Source: Nocardiopsis sp. JB363 (GTDB lineage: Bacteria; Actinomycetota; Actinomycetes; Streptosporangiales; Streptosporangiaceae). Taken from it: a DNA stretch of 64,000 bases. The position numbers and the translations under genes are program-made. Where the stretch lies: assembly GCF_900143625.1 (NCBI RefSeq), contig NZ_FRFF01000019.1, forward strand, positions 1 through 64,000, read 5' to 3'. The notes under the pieces are model-generated. The model was not told where the DNA came from. It saw nothing but the letters and a program-made list of their open reading frames with translations, and did not search any database. Below, piece by piece: positions 46,451-54,174 of this stretch; positions within the stretch are counted from its first letter, which is position 1, and the number at the start of each line of letters is the position of its first letter.

Positions 46451-47089
46451 GTGGCCCGAACTTCCGCACCAGAGAACCCCGCCGCACGCTCGACCGGACG
46501 ACGCCGCTCCGGCCGCCCGGGGCACGACGCCGACTCCGTACTGCGCGTGGCCGCCCGCGTCTTCAACGAACGCGGATACGACGGAACGAGCATGGAGGAC
46601 CTGGCCCGCGCCTTGGGCGTGACCAAGTCCGCGATCTACCACCATGTCTCCGGCAAGACCGAACTGCTGAGTCGGTCGCTGGACCTGGCGTTGGACGCGC
46701 TGTTCGCGGTGACCCGGGAGGAGGGCGCGACCACCGGGCACGCCATCGACCGCCTGGAACACGTGATGCGCGGCAGCGTCCGGGTCTTGGTCGAGGAGCT
46801 TCCGCACGTGACCCTGCTGCTGCGGGTACGCGGCAACACCGAGGTGGAGAAGCGGGCGCTGGAGCGCCGCCGCCGCTTCGACCACCTGATCGCCGACCTG
46901 GTGCGCGAGGGCGTGGTCGACGGCGACATCCGTAGCGACGTGGACCCCGCGGTCGCCTCACGCCTGCTGTTCGGCATGGTCAACTCGATCGTCGAGTGGT
47001 ACAAGCCCGACCGCGGTCTGGCCTGCGAGGAGATCGCCGACGCCTTGGTCCGCATCGCCTTCGAGGGGATGCGCGCGCCCAAGGAGTAG
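46451..47089 (+). CDS. TetR-family transcriptional regulator
   Basis: The 212-residue protein has a TetR N-terminal HTH (about residues 28-75: SVLRVAARVFNERGYDGTSMEDLARALGVTKSAIYHHVSGKTELL) and a helical ligand-binding C-terminus. Overall it resembles the actinobacterial PaaR branch, which controls phenylacetate breakdown, but no paa genes are present. The GTG at 46451 lacks a strong ribosome binding site, yet the preceding frame is not conserved. It is monocistronic, and an operator-like site precedes it. Confidence 0.9.
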   Translation: MARTSAPENPAARSTGRRRSGRPGHDADSVLRVAARVFNERGYDGTSMEDLARALGVTKSAIYHHVSGKTELLSRSLDLALDALFAVTREEGATTGHAIDRLEHVMRGSVRVLVEELPHVTLLLRVRGNTEVEKRALERRRRFDHLIADLVREGVVDGDIRSDVDPAVASRLLFGMVNSIVEWYKPDRGLACEEIADALVRIAFEGMRAPKE

Positions 47090-47190
47090 GTCGAGGACGC
47101 GCGTTCGTACCAGAACCGGGCCAACAGTGACAATCCCCACAGAAGACCAGGCGAACCGAAAACGGCTTCCCCGACGGTTGAGCGGTTCCA

Positions 47191-47215
47191 TTGGTCCCAT
47201 CGAGATAGGGACCAA
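47191..47215. other. 8-bp perfect inverted repeat between the TetR and MHYT genes
   Basis: TTGGTCCC and GGGACCAA flank a 9-bp centre, 101 bp after the TetR stop and 92 bp before the first MHYT gene. It could be a terminator for the former or an operator for the latter. Confidence 0.45.
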
Positions 47216-47307
47216 GGTCCCACCGCTCTCCACTCTCCCCACTCCGGACCAGGTCTTTTACCCTGAAGACACGGGAATCATCCTTCTGGACTCGGGACGC
47301 GGAGAAC

Positions 47308-48078
47308 ATGATCGACCACTTCAATACGGGATGGCTGACGCCGGCGGGTGCCTACGCGGTCTCAGTGCTCGGGTCCTTCATCGGCCTGATGTTCGCCCGC
47401 CGACTTCGAAGCGCCATCGGCGGCGCCCGGTGGTGGTGGCTGGCCCTGAGCGCCATCTGCCTCGGTGGCACCGCCATCTGGTCCATGCACTTCATCGCCA
47501 TGATGGGTTTCCAGGTCCATGGCACCCCGATCCGGTACGACGCGACACTCACCATCCTCAGTGGGCTGCTCGCCATCGCCGTCATGGCCATCGCGTTGTT
47601 CCTGATGAGCACCAAGCCGAGCAACGTCCGTCTTCTGATCAGCGGGGTGATCGCGGGCTCCGGGATCGTCTCCATGCACTACATCGGCATGTCCTCGATG
47701 CACATGCATGGGGAGATGCATCACGACCCCGTGTTCGTCGTTCTGGCGACGGCGATCGCCCTGGTCGCGGCCACGGTCGCCCTGTGGTTCTCGTGGAGGC
47801 TGCGCGGCACTCTCAGCATCGCCGCCGCAGCGCTGGTGATGGGCGTGGCGGTGTCGGCCATGCACTACACGGGCATGCTCGGCATCGACGTCACGCTGAC
47901 CGAACGCGGCACCGAAACCCTGGCCGGGTCGTCCGGCATGGACCTGCTCCTGCCGCTCGTGGTGGGCCTGTTCGTCTTCCTGCTGGTGTGCAGCCTGCTC
48001 CTGATGCTGGGCGTGGAGGATCGACCGGACTCGGACGAGCGCGGTTCCCGACGTCGGTCGGTCGAAACCCACGGGTAG
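47308..48078 (+). CDS. MHYT-domain membrane protein (first of a tandem pair)
   Basis: The 256-residue protein has seven hydrophobic helices with the MHYT repeats WSMHFIAM (about residue 56), VSMHYIGM (about 115) and SAMHYTGM (about 182). MHYT domains are proposed to bind copper and sense oxygen, CO or NO. Unlike the better-known versions it has no attached GGDEF, EAL or kinase domain. An extra HMHGEMHH stretch near residue 132 adds His and Met residues. The tail is short and basic. It is a paralogue of the next gene. Confidence 0.9.
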   Translation: MIDHFNTGWLTPAGAYAVSVLGSFIGLMFARRLRSAIGGARWWWLALSAICLGGTAIWSMHFIAMMGFQVHGTPIRYDATLTILSGLLAIAVMAIALFLMSTKPSNVRLLISGVIAGSGIVSMHYIGMSSMHMHGEMHHDPVFVVLATAIALVAATVALWFSWRLRGTLSIAAAALVMGVAVSAMHYTGMLGIDVTLTERGTETLAGSSGMDLLLPLVVGLFVFLLVCSLLLMLGVEDRPDSDERGSRRRSVETHG

Positions 48079-48159
48079 GCGACTGGCCGAAAGCGGCCAA
48101 AAGAATCGTGGTCGCACCTCTGGTGGGGGTTATGGTCCGTCTCTACCATCTGTGAACAA

Positions 48160-48186
48160 CAGTCATATTTGTGACTGGAGTCATAG
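48160..48186. promoter_or_regulatory. Repeat cluster upstream of the second MHYT gene
   Basis: CAGTCA and TGACTG form perfect 6-bp arms around a 6-bp AT-rich centre (48160-48177), and a third half-site GAGTCAT follows. It ends 20 bp before the start codon and may be an operator overlapping the promoter. Confidence 0.4.
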
Positions 48187-48205
48187 AAAGTAGAGGCCTG
48201 AGACC

Positions 48206-49081
48206 GTGGCCGACATATTCCCCCAAGGCCTACTCACCCCCGCCCTCGCCTACACCGTCTCCGTCATCGGTTCCTTCCTCGGGCTGGTCTTCACCTCCAG
48301 GGCCCGGCGTGCGTCCGGCCTGGTGCGTTGGCAGTGGCTCGTCCTGGCGGCCCTGTCCCTCGGCGGTATCGCCGTGTGGTCGATGCACTTCATCGCCATG
48401 CTGGGGCACACCATCCCCGGGACCATCATCAGATACGACCCGTTCCTGACCATCGTGAGCGGCCTCGTGCCGATCCTCCTCATGGGTCTGGCCCTGCACC
48501 TGGTCATCCAGAACCAGAGCAACGGACGCCTGCTGCTCTCCGGGACCCTGCTCGGTGTCGGTGTCGTGTCGATGCACTACACCGGCATGGCGTCCATCAA
48601 CCTGCACGGGGAGATGCACCACGCGGCCGGTCCCGTCATCGCCTCCTGTGTGATCGGCCTGGTGGCGTCCACCGTAGCCCTGTGGTTCGCCCGACACCTG
48701 AAACACAACGGCGCCATCCTGGGGGCCTCCCTGGTGATGGGCCTCGCGGTCTCCGCCATGCACTACACCGGCATGGCCGGGATGCACGTCGTCGACCCGG
48801 AGCTGACCCACTACGGCGCCCCGAACGGGGCCAAGGCCGCCGAACTGGTGCTTCCGCTGATCGTGGGCCTGTTCGTCTTCCTGCTGATCTGCAGCCTCTT
48901 CCTCCTGCTGAGCAGCGAGGAGGACGACCGTCGGGACTACACCCGCCCCTCCCATCGGTCCACCGAACACACCGTGCTGCGCGGCCAGGACCCCTACGCG
49001 CCCCGACACGGTTCCCCCGTGACACCCCTGGAACGGGACGACCCCCGTCCGGGTGACGACGTGTGGACACGGCGCCGCTGA
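48206..49081 (+). CDS. MHYT-domain membrane protein (second of a tandem pair)
   Basis: The 291-residue paralogue has the same seven-helix layout and MHYT repeats (WSMHFIAML, VSMHYTGM, SAMHYTGM), with an HGEMHH stretch after the second repeat. The C-terminal ~55 residues are hydrophilic and longer than in the first copy. The 127-bp gap contains its own repeat cluster, so the two genes may be controlled separately. No output domain is fused or adjacent. Confidence 0.9.
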   Translation: MADIFPQGLLTPALAYTVSVIGSFLGLVFTSRARRASGLVRWQWLVLAALSLGGIAVWSMHFIAMLGHTIPGTIIRYDPFLTIVSGLVPILLMGLALHLVIQNQSNGRLLLSGTLLGVGVVSMHYTGMASINLHGEMHHAAGPVIASCVIGLVASTVALWFARHLKHNGAILGASLVMGLAVSAMHYTGMAGMHVVDPELTHYGAPNGAKAAELVLPLIVGLFVFLLICSLFLLLSSEEDDRRDYTRPSHRSTEHTVLRGQDPYAPRHGSPVTPLERDDPRPGDDVWTRRR

Positions 49082-49104
49082 GCCGGTCCCACCCCCGAGA
49101 TGTG

Positions 49105-49138
49105 CCCCGGGACCGTGAAAACCACTGGCGTCCCGGGG
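49105..49138 (+). terminator. Hairpin after the second MHYT gene
   Basis: CCCCGGGAC pairs with GTCCCGGGG across a 16-nt interior, 23 bp after the stop. Confidence 0.65.
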
Positions 49139-49237
49139 ACACCTCGATCTAGAGTCGTCCCGAATCGGCCCGTGCGCTCGGCGCACCGGTCCACCGCGTC
49201 CCGTCTCCTCGGCGGGAGAAGAAGAGAGGAGCACACG

Positions 49238-49297
49238 ATGCCCGTACTCGTGTCCACCCCCCGCAAAGGCACCTCCTTCAACTCCCGCGAGTCCTGA
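49238..49297 (+). CDS. Possible 19-residue peptide upstream of rsgA
   Basis: An ATG with a strong GAGAGGAG six bases upstream opens a frame encoding MPVLVSTPRKGTSFNSRES, ending 50 bp before the rsgA start. It lies after the MHYT terminator and so on the rsgA transcript. It may be a leader peptide that affects rsgA translation, or a small protein. I know of no homologue. Confidence 0.4.
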   Translation: MPVLVSTPRKGTSFNSRES

Positions 49298-49347
49298 GCC
49301 GCCGCACACCGACGGCCCCGACTCGCGCCGTACCAAGAAGAGACGAC

Positions 49348-50463
49348 GTGAGTCAGCACAACGAACACACCGGCACGTCCGGCCTGTCCGAACATCCTCT
49401 GACCCGGCTGGGATGGAACCCGCGGACGGCCGCGGCCTTCGACGCCCTGGCCTCCCCGTACGACCTGCGCCCGGCTCGGGTCATCGAGGCCCGACGCGGC
49501 GCCGTCGCCGTCCACCTGCCCGAACCCGCCACCGCCGACCTGTCGCCCGAGGTGCGCAGGGCCGCCGAGGTCGACCGCTCCACCGCGCCCACCAGCGGCG
49601 ACTGGGTGGCGGTGCGACGCTCCGGTGACACCTGGGTGGTCGAGGCCGTCCTGGAACGTTCCGGGACCCTGATCCGACAGGGCGTGGCCAAGGACTCGCA
49701 CGACCAGGTCCTGGCCGCCAACATCGACGCCGTCCTCATCTGTGAGGCCGCCGACCAAGGTCCCAATGTGGGCCGACTGGAACGGTTCCTCAGCCTCGCC
49801 TGGACGAGCGGGGCCACCCCGGTCGTGGCCGTCACCAAGTCCGAGCTGGCCGGGGACCGGCTTCCGGAGGTCCTCGAACTGGTACGGGCCGTCACCACCG
49901 GCGCGGACGTGTACAGCGCCAGCGCGCACACCGGTGACGGACTGTCCGACCTGGCCGCGCGGCTGCGCGCCGGTGACACGTGGGTGCTGTTGGGCACCTC
50001 GGGCGCCGGCAAGTCCAGCCTGCTCAACGCGCTGGCCGGGCACGAGGTGATGGACACCGGCGAGATCCGACAAGACCGCCGTGGCCGGCACACCACCACC
50101 CACCGACAGCTCGTCACGATGCCCGGGGGCGCCCTGTTCCTGGACATCCCCGGGGTACGCCGGATCGACGTGCCCGGGGACGAGGCCGGGGTGGACCGGA
50201 CCTTCGCCGACATCCACGCCCTGGTCGAACAGTGTCGCTTCCGGGACTGCGCGCACGGAAACGAACCGGGATGCGCGGTCAATGCCGCCGTCGACGAGGG
50301 CGAACTCGACGCGGCGCGGTTGGACCGCTGGTTCCGGCTGCGTCGAGAGGCCGAGTGGAACCGGAGCCGGAACGACGTCCGGCTGCGCGCCGCCCGCCGT
50401 AAGGAGTGGAAGCGGATCGATCGCCAGGGTCGCGAGAACGCCTGGCGCAAACGCGGCTTCTAG
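49348..50463 (+). CDS. rsgA: Ribosome biogenesis GTPase RsgA
   Basis: RsgA is the circularly permuted GTPase that checks late maturation of the 30S subunit. The 371-residue protein has an OB-fold N-terminus and the permuted motif order: G4-like VTKSEL, G1 GTSGAGKSS (about residue 217) and G3 DIPG. The zinc knuckle CRFRDCAHGNEPGC is near the C-terminus. The basic tail is typical. The GTG start begins VSQHNEH. Its stop overlaps the convergent tatD stop within the tetranucleotide CTAG. Confidence 0.95.
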   Translation: MSQHNEHTGTSGLSEHPLTRLGWNPRTAAAFDALASPYDLRPARVIEARRGAVAVHLPEPATADLSPEVRRAAEVDRSTAPTSGDWVAVRRSGDTWVVEAVLERSGTLIRQGVAKDSHDQVLAANIDAVLICEAADQGPNVGRLERFLSLAWTSGATPVVAVTKSELAGDRLPEVLELVRAVTTGADVYSASAHTGDGLSDLAARLRAGDTWVLLGTSGAGKSSLLNALAGHEVMDTGEIRQDRRGRHTTTHRQLVTMPGGALFLDIPGVRRIDVPGDEAGVDRTFADIHALVEQCRFRDCAHGNEPGCAVNAAVDEGELDAARLDRWFRLRREAEWNRSRNDVRLRAARRKEWKRIDRQGRENAWRKRGF

Positions 50464-51383
50464 AAGCCGAAGGCTCGATGGGCGTTGCTCGCCACGATGG
50501 TGGCGAGCTCGTCCTCGTCCATCCCCTTGACCTCTGCGAGCGTTCGCAGCGTCAGAGGAATCAGGTACGGCGCGTTGGGCCTACCCCGGTAGGGCTTGGG
50601 GGTGAGGAAGGGCGCGTCGGTCTCCACCAGGATCAGCTCGGCGGGGGCGACGTGGGCCGCCTCGCGCAGGGGCTCGGCGCTGGCGAAGGTGACGTTGCCG
50701 GCGAAGCTCATGAAGTAGCCGTGCTCGGCGCACACCTTGGCCATGTCGGCGTCACCGGAGAAGCAGTGGAAGACCACCCGTTCGGGGGCGCCTTCCTCCG
50801 CCAGGATCCGCAGGACGGCGTCGTGCGCCTCCCGGTCGTGGATCATGAGCGCCTTGCCGTGCTTCTTGGCGATGGCGATGTGCCGACGGAAGGACTCCTC
50901 TTGCGCACGCGTGCCCTCGGGACCGGTGCGGAAGGTGTCCATGCCGGTCTCTCCGACCGCGACCACCTCGGGGAGGCCGGCCAGGGCGTCGATCTCGGCG
51001 AGTTCGGCCTCCAAGGCCGCCACACCACCGGCGGGGCGGGCCTTCTCCGTCCAGTCGGTGTCGTCGGCCTCCACACCCTCGGCGCCGTCGCCGTGCACCA
51101 CGCGCGGGGCTTCGTTGGGGTGCAGGGCCACCGCTGCCCACACCTTCCCCGGGTACTGCCCGGCGACCTCGACCGCCCAGCGCGAGGAGGGCAGGTCGAC
51201 ACCCACCTGCACCAACGGGGTCACGCCCACGGCTTCGGCGGCGGCGATGATCTCGGGGACCTCCGGGGTCTGCATGTCCATGTGGGTGTGGCTGTCGGCC
51301 ACCCGCACCCGCAACGCCTCGGGCGCCGCCGGCGGAGTCTGCGCGTTGCGCTCCTTGACCGCCTTGCCACTGCGCTTACCCAC
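50460..51383 (-). CDS. tatD: TatD-family metal-dependent DNase
   Basis: The 307-residue TIM-barrel hydrolase has the metal-binding VADSHTHMD, VAVGETGMDTFRT, ALMIHDREAHD, VFHCFSG and VETDAPFLTPKPYRG. TatD enzymes are 3'-5' exonucleases implicated in DNA repair. The GTG at 51383 has GGGGGA eight bases upstream. It lies downstream of metG on the same strand, but a strong hairpin separates them. Confidence 0.93.
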   Translation of the reverse strand: MGKRSGKAVKERNAQTPPAAPEALRVRVADSHTHMDMQTPEVPEIIAAAEAVGVTPLVQVGVDLPSSRWAVEVAGQYPGKVWAAVALHPNEAPRVVHGDGAEGVEADDTDWTEKARPAGGVAALEAELAEIDALAGLPEVVAVGETGMDTFRTGPEGTRAQEESFRRHIAIAKKHGKALMIHDREAHDAVLRILAEEGAPERVVFHCFSGDADMAKVCAEHGYFMSFAGNVTFASAEPLREAAHVAPAELILVETDAPFLTPKPYRGRPNAPYLIPLTLRTLAEVKGMDEDELATIVASNAHRAFGF

Positions 51384-51426
51384 GTCGACCGTCCCCCCGT
51401 TGTCCGTACTTCGTCAGGAATTCCAG

Positions 51427-51455
51427 GCGGGCCCCGAGTCGTCCTCGGGGCCCGC
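51427..51455 (-). terminator. Perfect 12-bp hairpin after metG
   Basis: GCGGGCCCCGAG pairs with CTCGGGGCCCGC around a 5-nt loop, between metG and tatD. Confidence 0.85.
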
Positions 51456-51473
51456 GGGTGCTCGTGTCCTCGG

Positions 51474-53291
51474 TTACTCGGCGTCCCCGGCCAGGCGGGC
51501 GAGTTCCTCGTCGACCACGGACTGGTCGAGCTTGGTGAACAGCGGCTCCGGACGGCTCAGCGGGGTACCCGGAACGATCGGCGTCGAGGCCCACCGGGCG
51601 TCGTTGTCAGCGTAGTCACCGGTGATGACCGGGTATTCCACCTGCTCCTCGGACCCACCGATGGTGTCGTGGCCCGATTCGAGCCGGGGCATACCGGTCC
51701 AGGTCCCGGTGCCGCCCAGCATCGCGTACACCTTGTTGGCGGCGACCGGCAGGAACGGGGTGAGCAGGGTGTTGGCGTCCTGGACCAGCTGAAGCGCCAC
51801 GTGCAGGACGGTGGCCATCCGCTCGGGGTCGGTCTTCTTCAGCGCCCACGGGGCCTGGTCGGAGATGTACTTGTTGGCGTCGGCGACGGTGCGCATGGCC
51901 TCCTGGAGGCCCGCCTTGAACTGTGAGCGCTCCAGGCGGGCGCCGACGGTGTCGAAGGCGGCTTTGGAGCCCGCCAGGACCTCGCGGTCCTCGGCGGTGA
52001 GCTCACCGGCCGCGGGGATCTCGCCCAGGTTCTTGGCCGCCATGGAGATGGATCGGTTGACCAGGTTTCCCCAGGCGGCGACCAGCTCGTCGTTGTTGCG
52101 GCGCACGAACTCGGACCAGGTGAAGTCGGTGTCCTGGCTCTCCGGGCCCGCGGCCATGATGTAGTACCGCAGCGCGTCGGCGGAGTAGCGCTCCAGGAAG
52201 TCGCGCACGTAGATCACCACCCGGCGCGAGGAGGAGAACTTCTGCCCCTCCATGGTGAGGAACTCGCTGGAGACCACCTCGTTGGGGACGTTCAGTTCGC
52301 CCAGCGGTCCGACCTCGCCGTCCCGGGCGCCCTTGCCGCTCGCGCCGAGCAGGATGGACGGCCAGATGACCGAGTGGAAGACGATGTTGTCCTTGCCCAT
52401 GAAGTAGAAGGACTCGCTGTCCTCCGTCTGCCACCAGCGCTTCCAGGCGTCGGGCTCACCCACGCGCTCGGCCCACTCGATGGACGCGGACAGATAACCG
52501 ATGACCGCGTCGAACCACACGTACAGCCGCTTGTTGGAGTTCTCGCTCCACCCGTCCAGCGGGATCGGCACACCCCAGTTGAGGTCACGGGTGACCGCGC
52601 GCGGCTGCAGATCCTCCACCAGGTTCAGGGAGAACTTGAGCACATTCGGTCGCCAGTCGTCCTCTTTGCCCTTGAGCCAGTCGGTGAGGATCTCGGCGAA
52701 GGCCGGCAGGTCGAGCATGAAGTGCTCGGTGTCCACGAACTCGGGGGTCTCCCCGTTGACCCGGGACCGGGGCGAGAGCAGGTCGATCGGGTCGAGCTGG
52801 TTGCCACAGTTATCGCATTGGTCACCGCGGGCACCGTCATAAGCGCAGATGGGGCAGATGCCCTCGATGTAGCGGTCCGGCAGGGTGCGCCCGTTGGAGG
52901 GGGAGATCGCGCCCTTGGTGGTGCGCGTGAAGACGTATCCGTTGTCGTGGAGCGTGGTGAACAGCCGCTGGACGACGGAGTAGTGGTTGCCGGTGGTGGT
53001 GCGGGTGAACAGGTCGTAGGAGAGGCCGAGGGCGACGAGGTCCTCGGCGATGATCCGGTTGTAGCGGTCGGCCAGCTCGCGGGCGCTGACGCCCTCCTGG
53101 TCGGCCAGCACCTGGATCGGGGTGCCGTGTTCGTCGGTGCCACTGACCATCAGCACGTTGCTCCCCGACATTCGCTGGAAGCGTGAGAAGACGTCGGAGG
53201 GGACCCCGAAGCCGGAGACGTGGCCGATGTGGCGCGGGCCGTTGGCGTAGGGCCAGGCGACCGCGGTCAGGATGTGGCGATTCGACGACAT
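51474..53291 (-). CDS. metG: Methionyl-tRNA synthetase
   Basis: The enzyme charges tRNA-Met. The 605-residue protein has the class I HIGH motif ([14 protein letters not shown]) and the zinc-binding [17 protein letters not shown]. The KMSKS-equivalent is KFSSSR, a natural variant for this family. The anticodon-binding helical domain follows. The C-terminus lacks the EMAP-like tRNA-binding domain, so this is the shorter form. The ATG at 53291 gives the conserved [19 protein letters not shown] start. Confidence 0.97.
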   Translation of the reverse strand: MSSNRHILTAVAWPYANGPRHIGHVSGFGVPSDVFSRFQRMSGSNVLMVSGTDEHGTPIQVLADQEGVSARELADRYNRIIAEDLVALGLSYDLFTRTTTGNHYSVVQRLFTTLHDNGYVFTRTTKGAISPSNGRTLPDRYIEGICPICAYDGARGDQCDNCGNQLDPIDLLSPRSRVNGETPEFVDTEHFMLDLPAFAEILTDWLKGKEDDWRPNVLKFSLNLVEDLQPRAVTRDLNWGVPIPLDGWSENSNKRLYVWFDAVIGYLSASIEWAERVGEPDAWKRWWQTEDSESFYFMGKDNIVFHSVIWPSILLGASGKGARDGEVGPLGELNVPNEVVSSEFLTMEGQKFSSSRRVVIYVRDFLERYSADALRYYIMAAGPESQDTDFTWSEFVRRNNDELVAAWGNLVNRSISMAAKNLGEIPAAGELTAEDREVLAGSKAAFDTVGARLERSQFKAGLQEAMRTVADANKYISDQAPWALKKTDPERMATVLHVALQLVQDANTLLTPFLPVAANKVYAMLGGTGTWTGMPRLESGHDTIGGSEEQVEYPVITGDYADNDARWASTPIVPGTPLSRPEPLFTKLDQSVVDEELARLAGDAE

Positions 53292-53571
53292 GCCCCAAGC
53301 CTAAAGCCGGCCGGAGCGTCCACGGGCCGCTTCCCTGGTCGGCGGGCCGGTTCCCCGATGTGGCAGTGCTTCCGGGCTTCCTCGCCTTCCTTCCCATGGA
53401 GGGTTTCAGGGCGATCGCCCGCACACGTTCCCACAACAGTTGTCCACAGGGTGGCGGCCGGTGATTCCCCGGGGTGGGTCCCTGCCCTTATGCTCGGCTC
53501 AACGACGTCGAGTGCCACCGGGGCACCGACGCGGAACGGAAAGAGCGGCCCTCCAACCCGGTACCGAGGCG

Positions 53572-54030
53572 GTGGTCACCACGGATACCCGTGCCATACC
53601 CCGTCCTGCCCGGAACACCGCATCGCTGATCGCCGGCGTGGTGTTGATGGTCGTGCTGTCCTTCCCTTTGGCCGCGGCGCCGTCCGGTGACGGGGAGCCG
53701 ATCCCCACCTCCGGCGGTTCGGCCGTCACCCCGGCGACCACCGTCGACTCCGGCCCCTCCCCCACCGCCAAGGAGGCGGGCAAGGAGGTCAAGCCCCACC
53801 TCGGCCCCCAGACGGTCGCGCTCGGGCCACCCGCCTCCACCTGCGACCAGCGGTTGGTGCTGCGGGACCTGCCCGAGGCGGTCCCCTCGTGCGCTCTGCG
53901 CCTGGCGGTGTGGGACCAACCCTGGTGGCCACTGTCCCTCCCCCATCACGATCCTGTCCCCGAACAGGTCGATGCGGAGGGGCTGCCATCCACCAGGGCG
54001 CCCCCTCTCACCGCGCACATCACCGTCTGA
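53572..54030 (+). CDS. Small exported or membrane-anchored protein, unknown
   Basis: From the GTG at 53572 the 152-residue protein has a hydrophobic segment (about residues 16-35, SLIAGVVLMVVLSFPLAAA) that could be a signal or anchor. A Pro/Ser/Thr-rich linker and two Cys residues (STCDQRL and VPSCALRL) follow and might form a disulfide outside the cell. The ribosome binding site is poor and the start uncertain. It is divergent from metG and 144 bp upstream of secDF. No family was recognised. Confidence 0.5.
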   Translation: MVTTDTRAIPRPARNTASLIAGVVLMVVLSFPLAAAPSGDGEPIPTSGGSAVTPATTVDSGPSPTAKEAGKEVKPHLGPQTVALGPPASTCDQRLVLRDLPEAVPSCALRLAVWDQPWWPLSLPHHDPVPEQVDAEGLPSTRAPPLTAHITV

Positions 54031-54174
54031 CCAACCCGGTCGGTCCCCACCCATCTCGTACGGGTCCGGGCCCTCGCACCCCCCGTTCGGTCCCGGACTT
54101 CGCGCAGCGCGTGAGCCGTCCGGGTTCCCGGGCACGCGACCGGTTCCACCATCCGCAGTGAGAGGTTCACCCCT

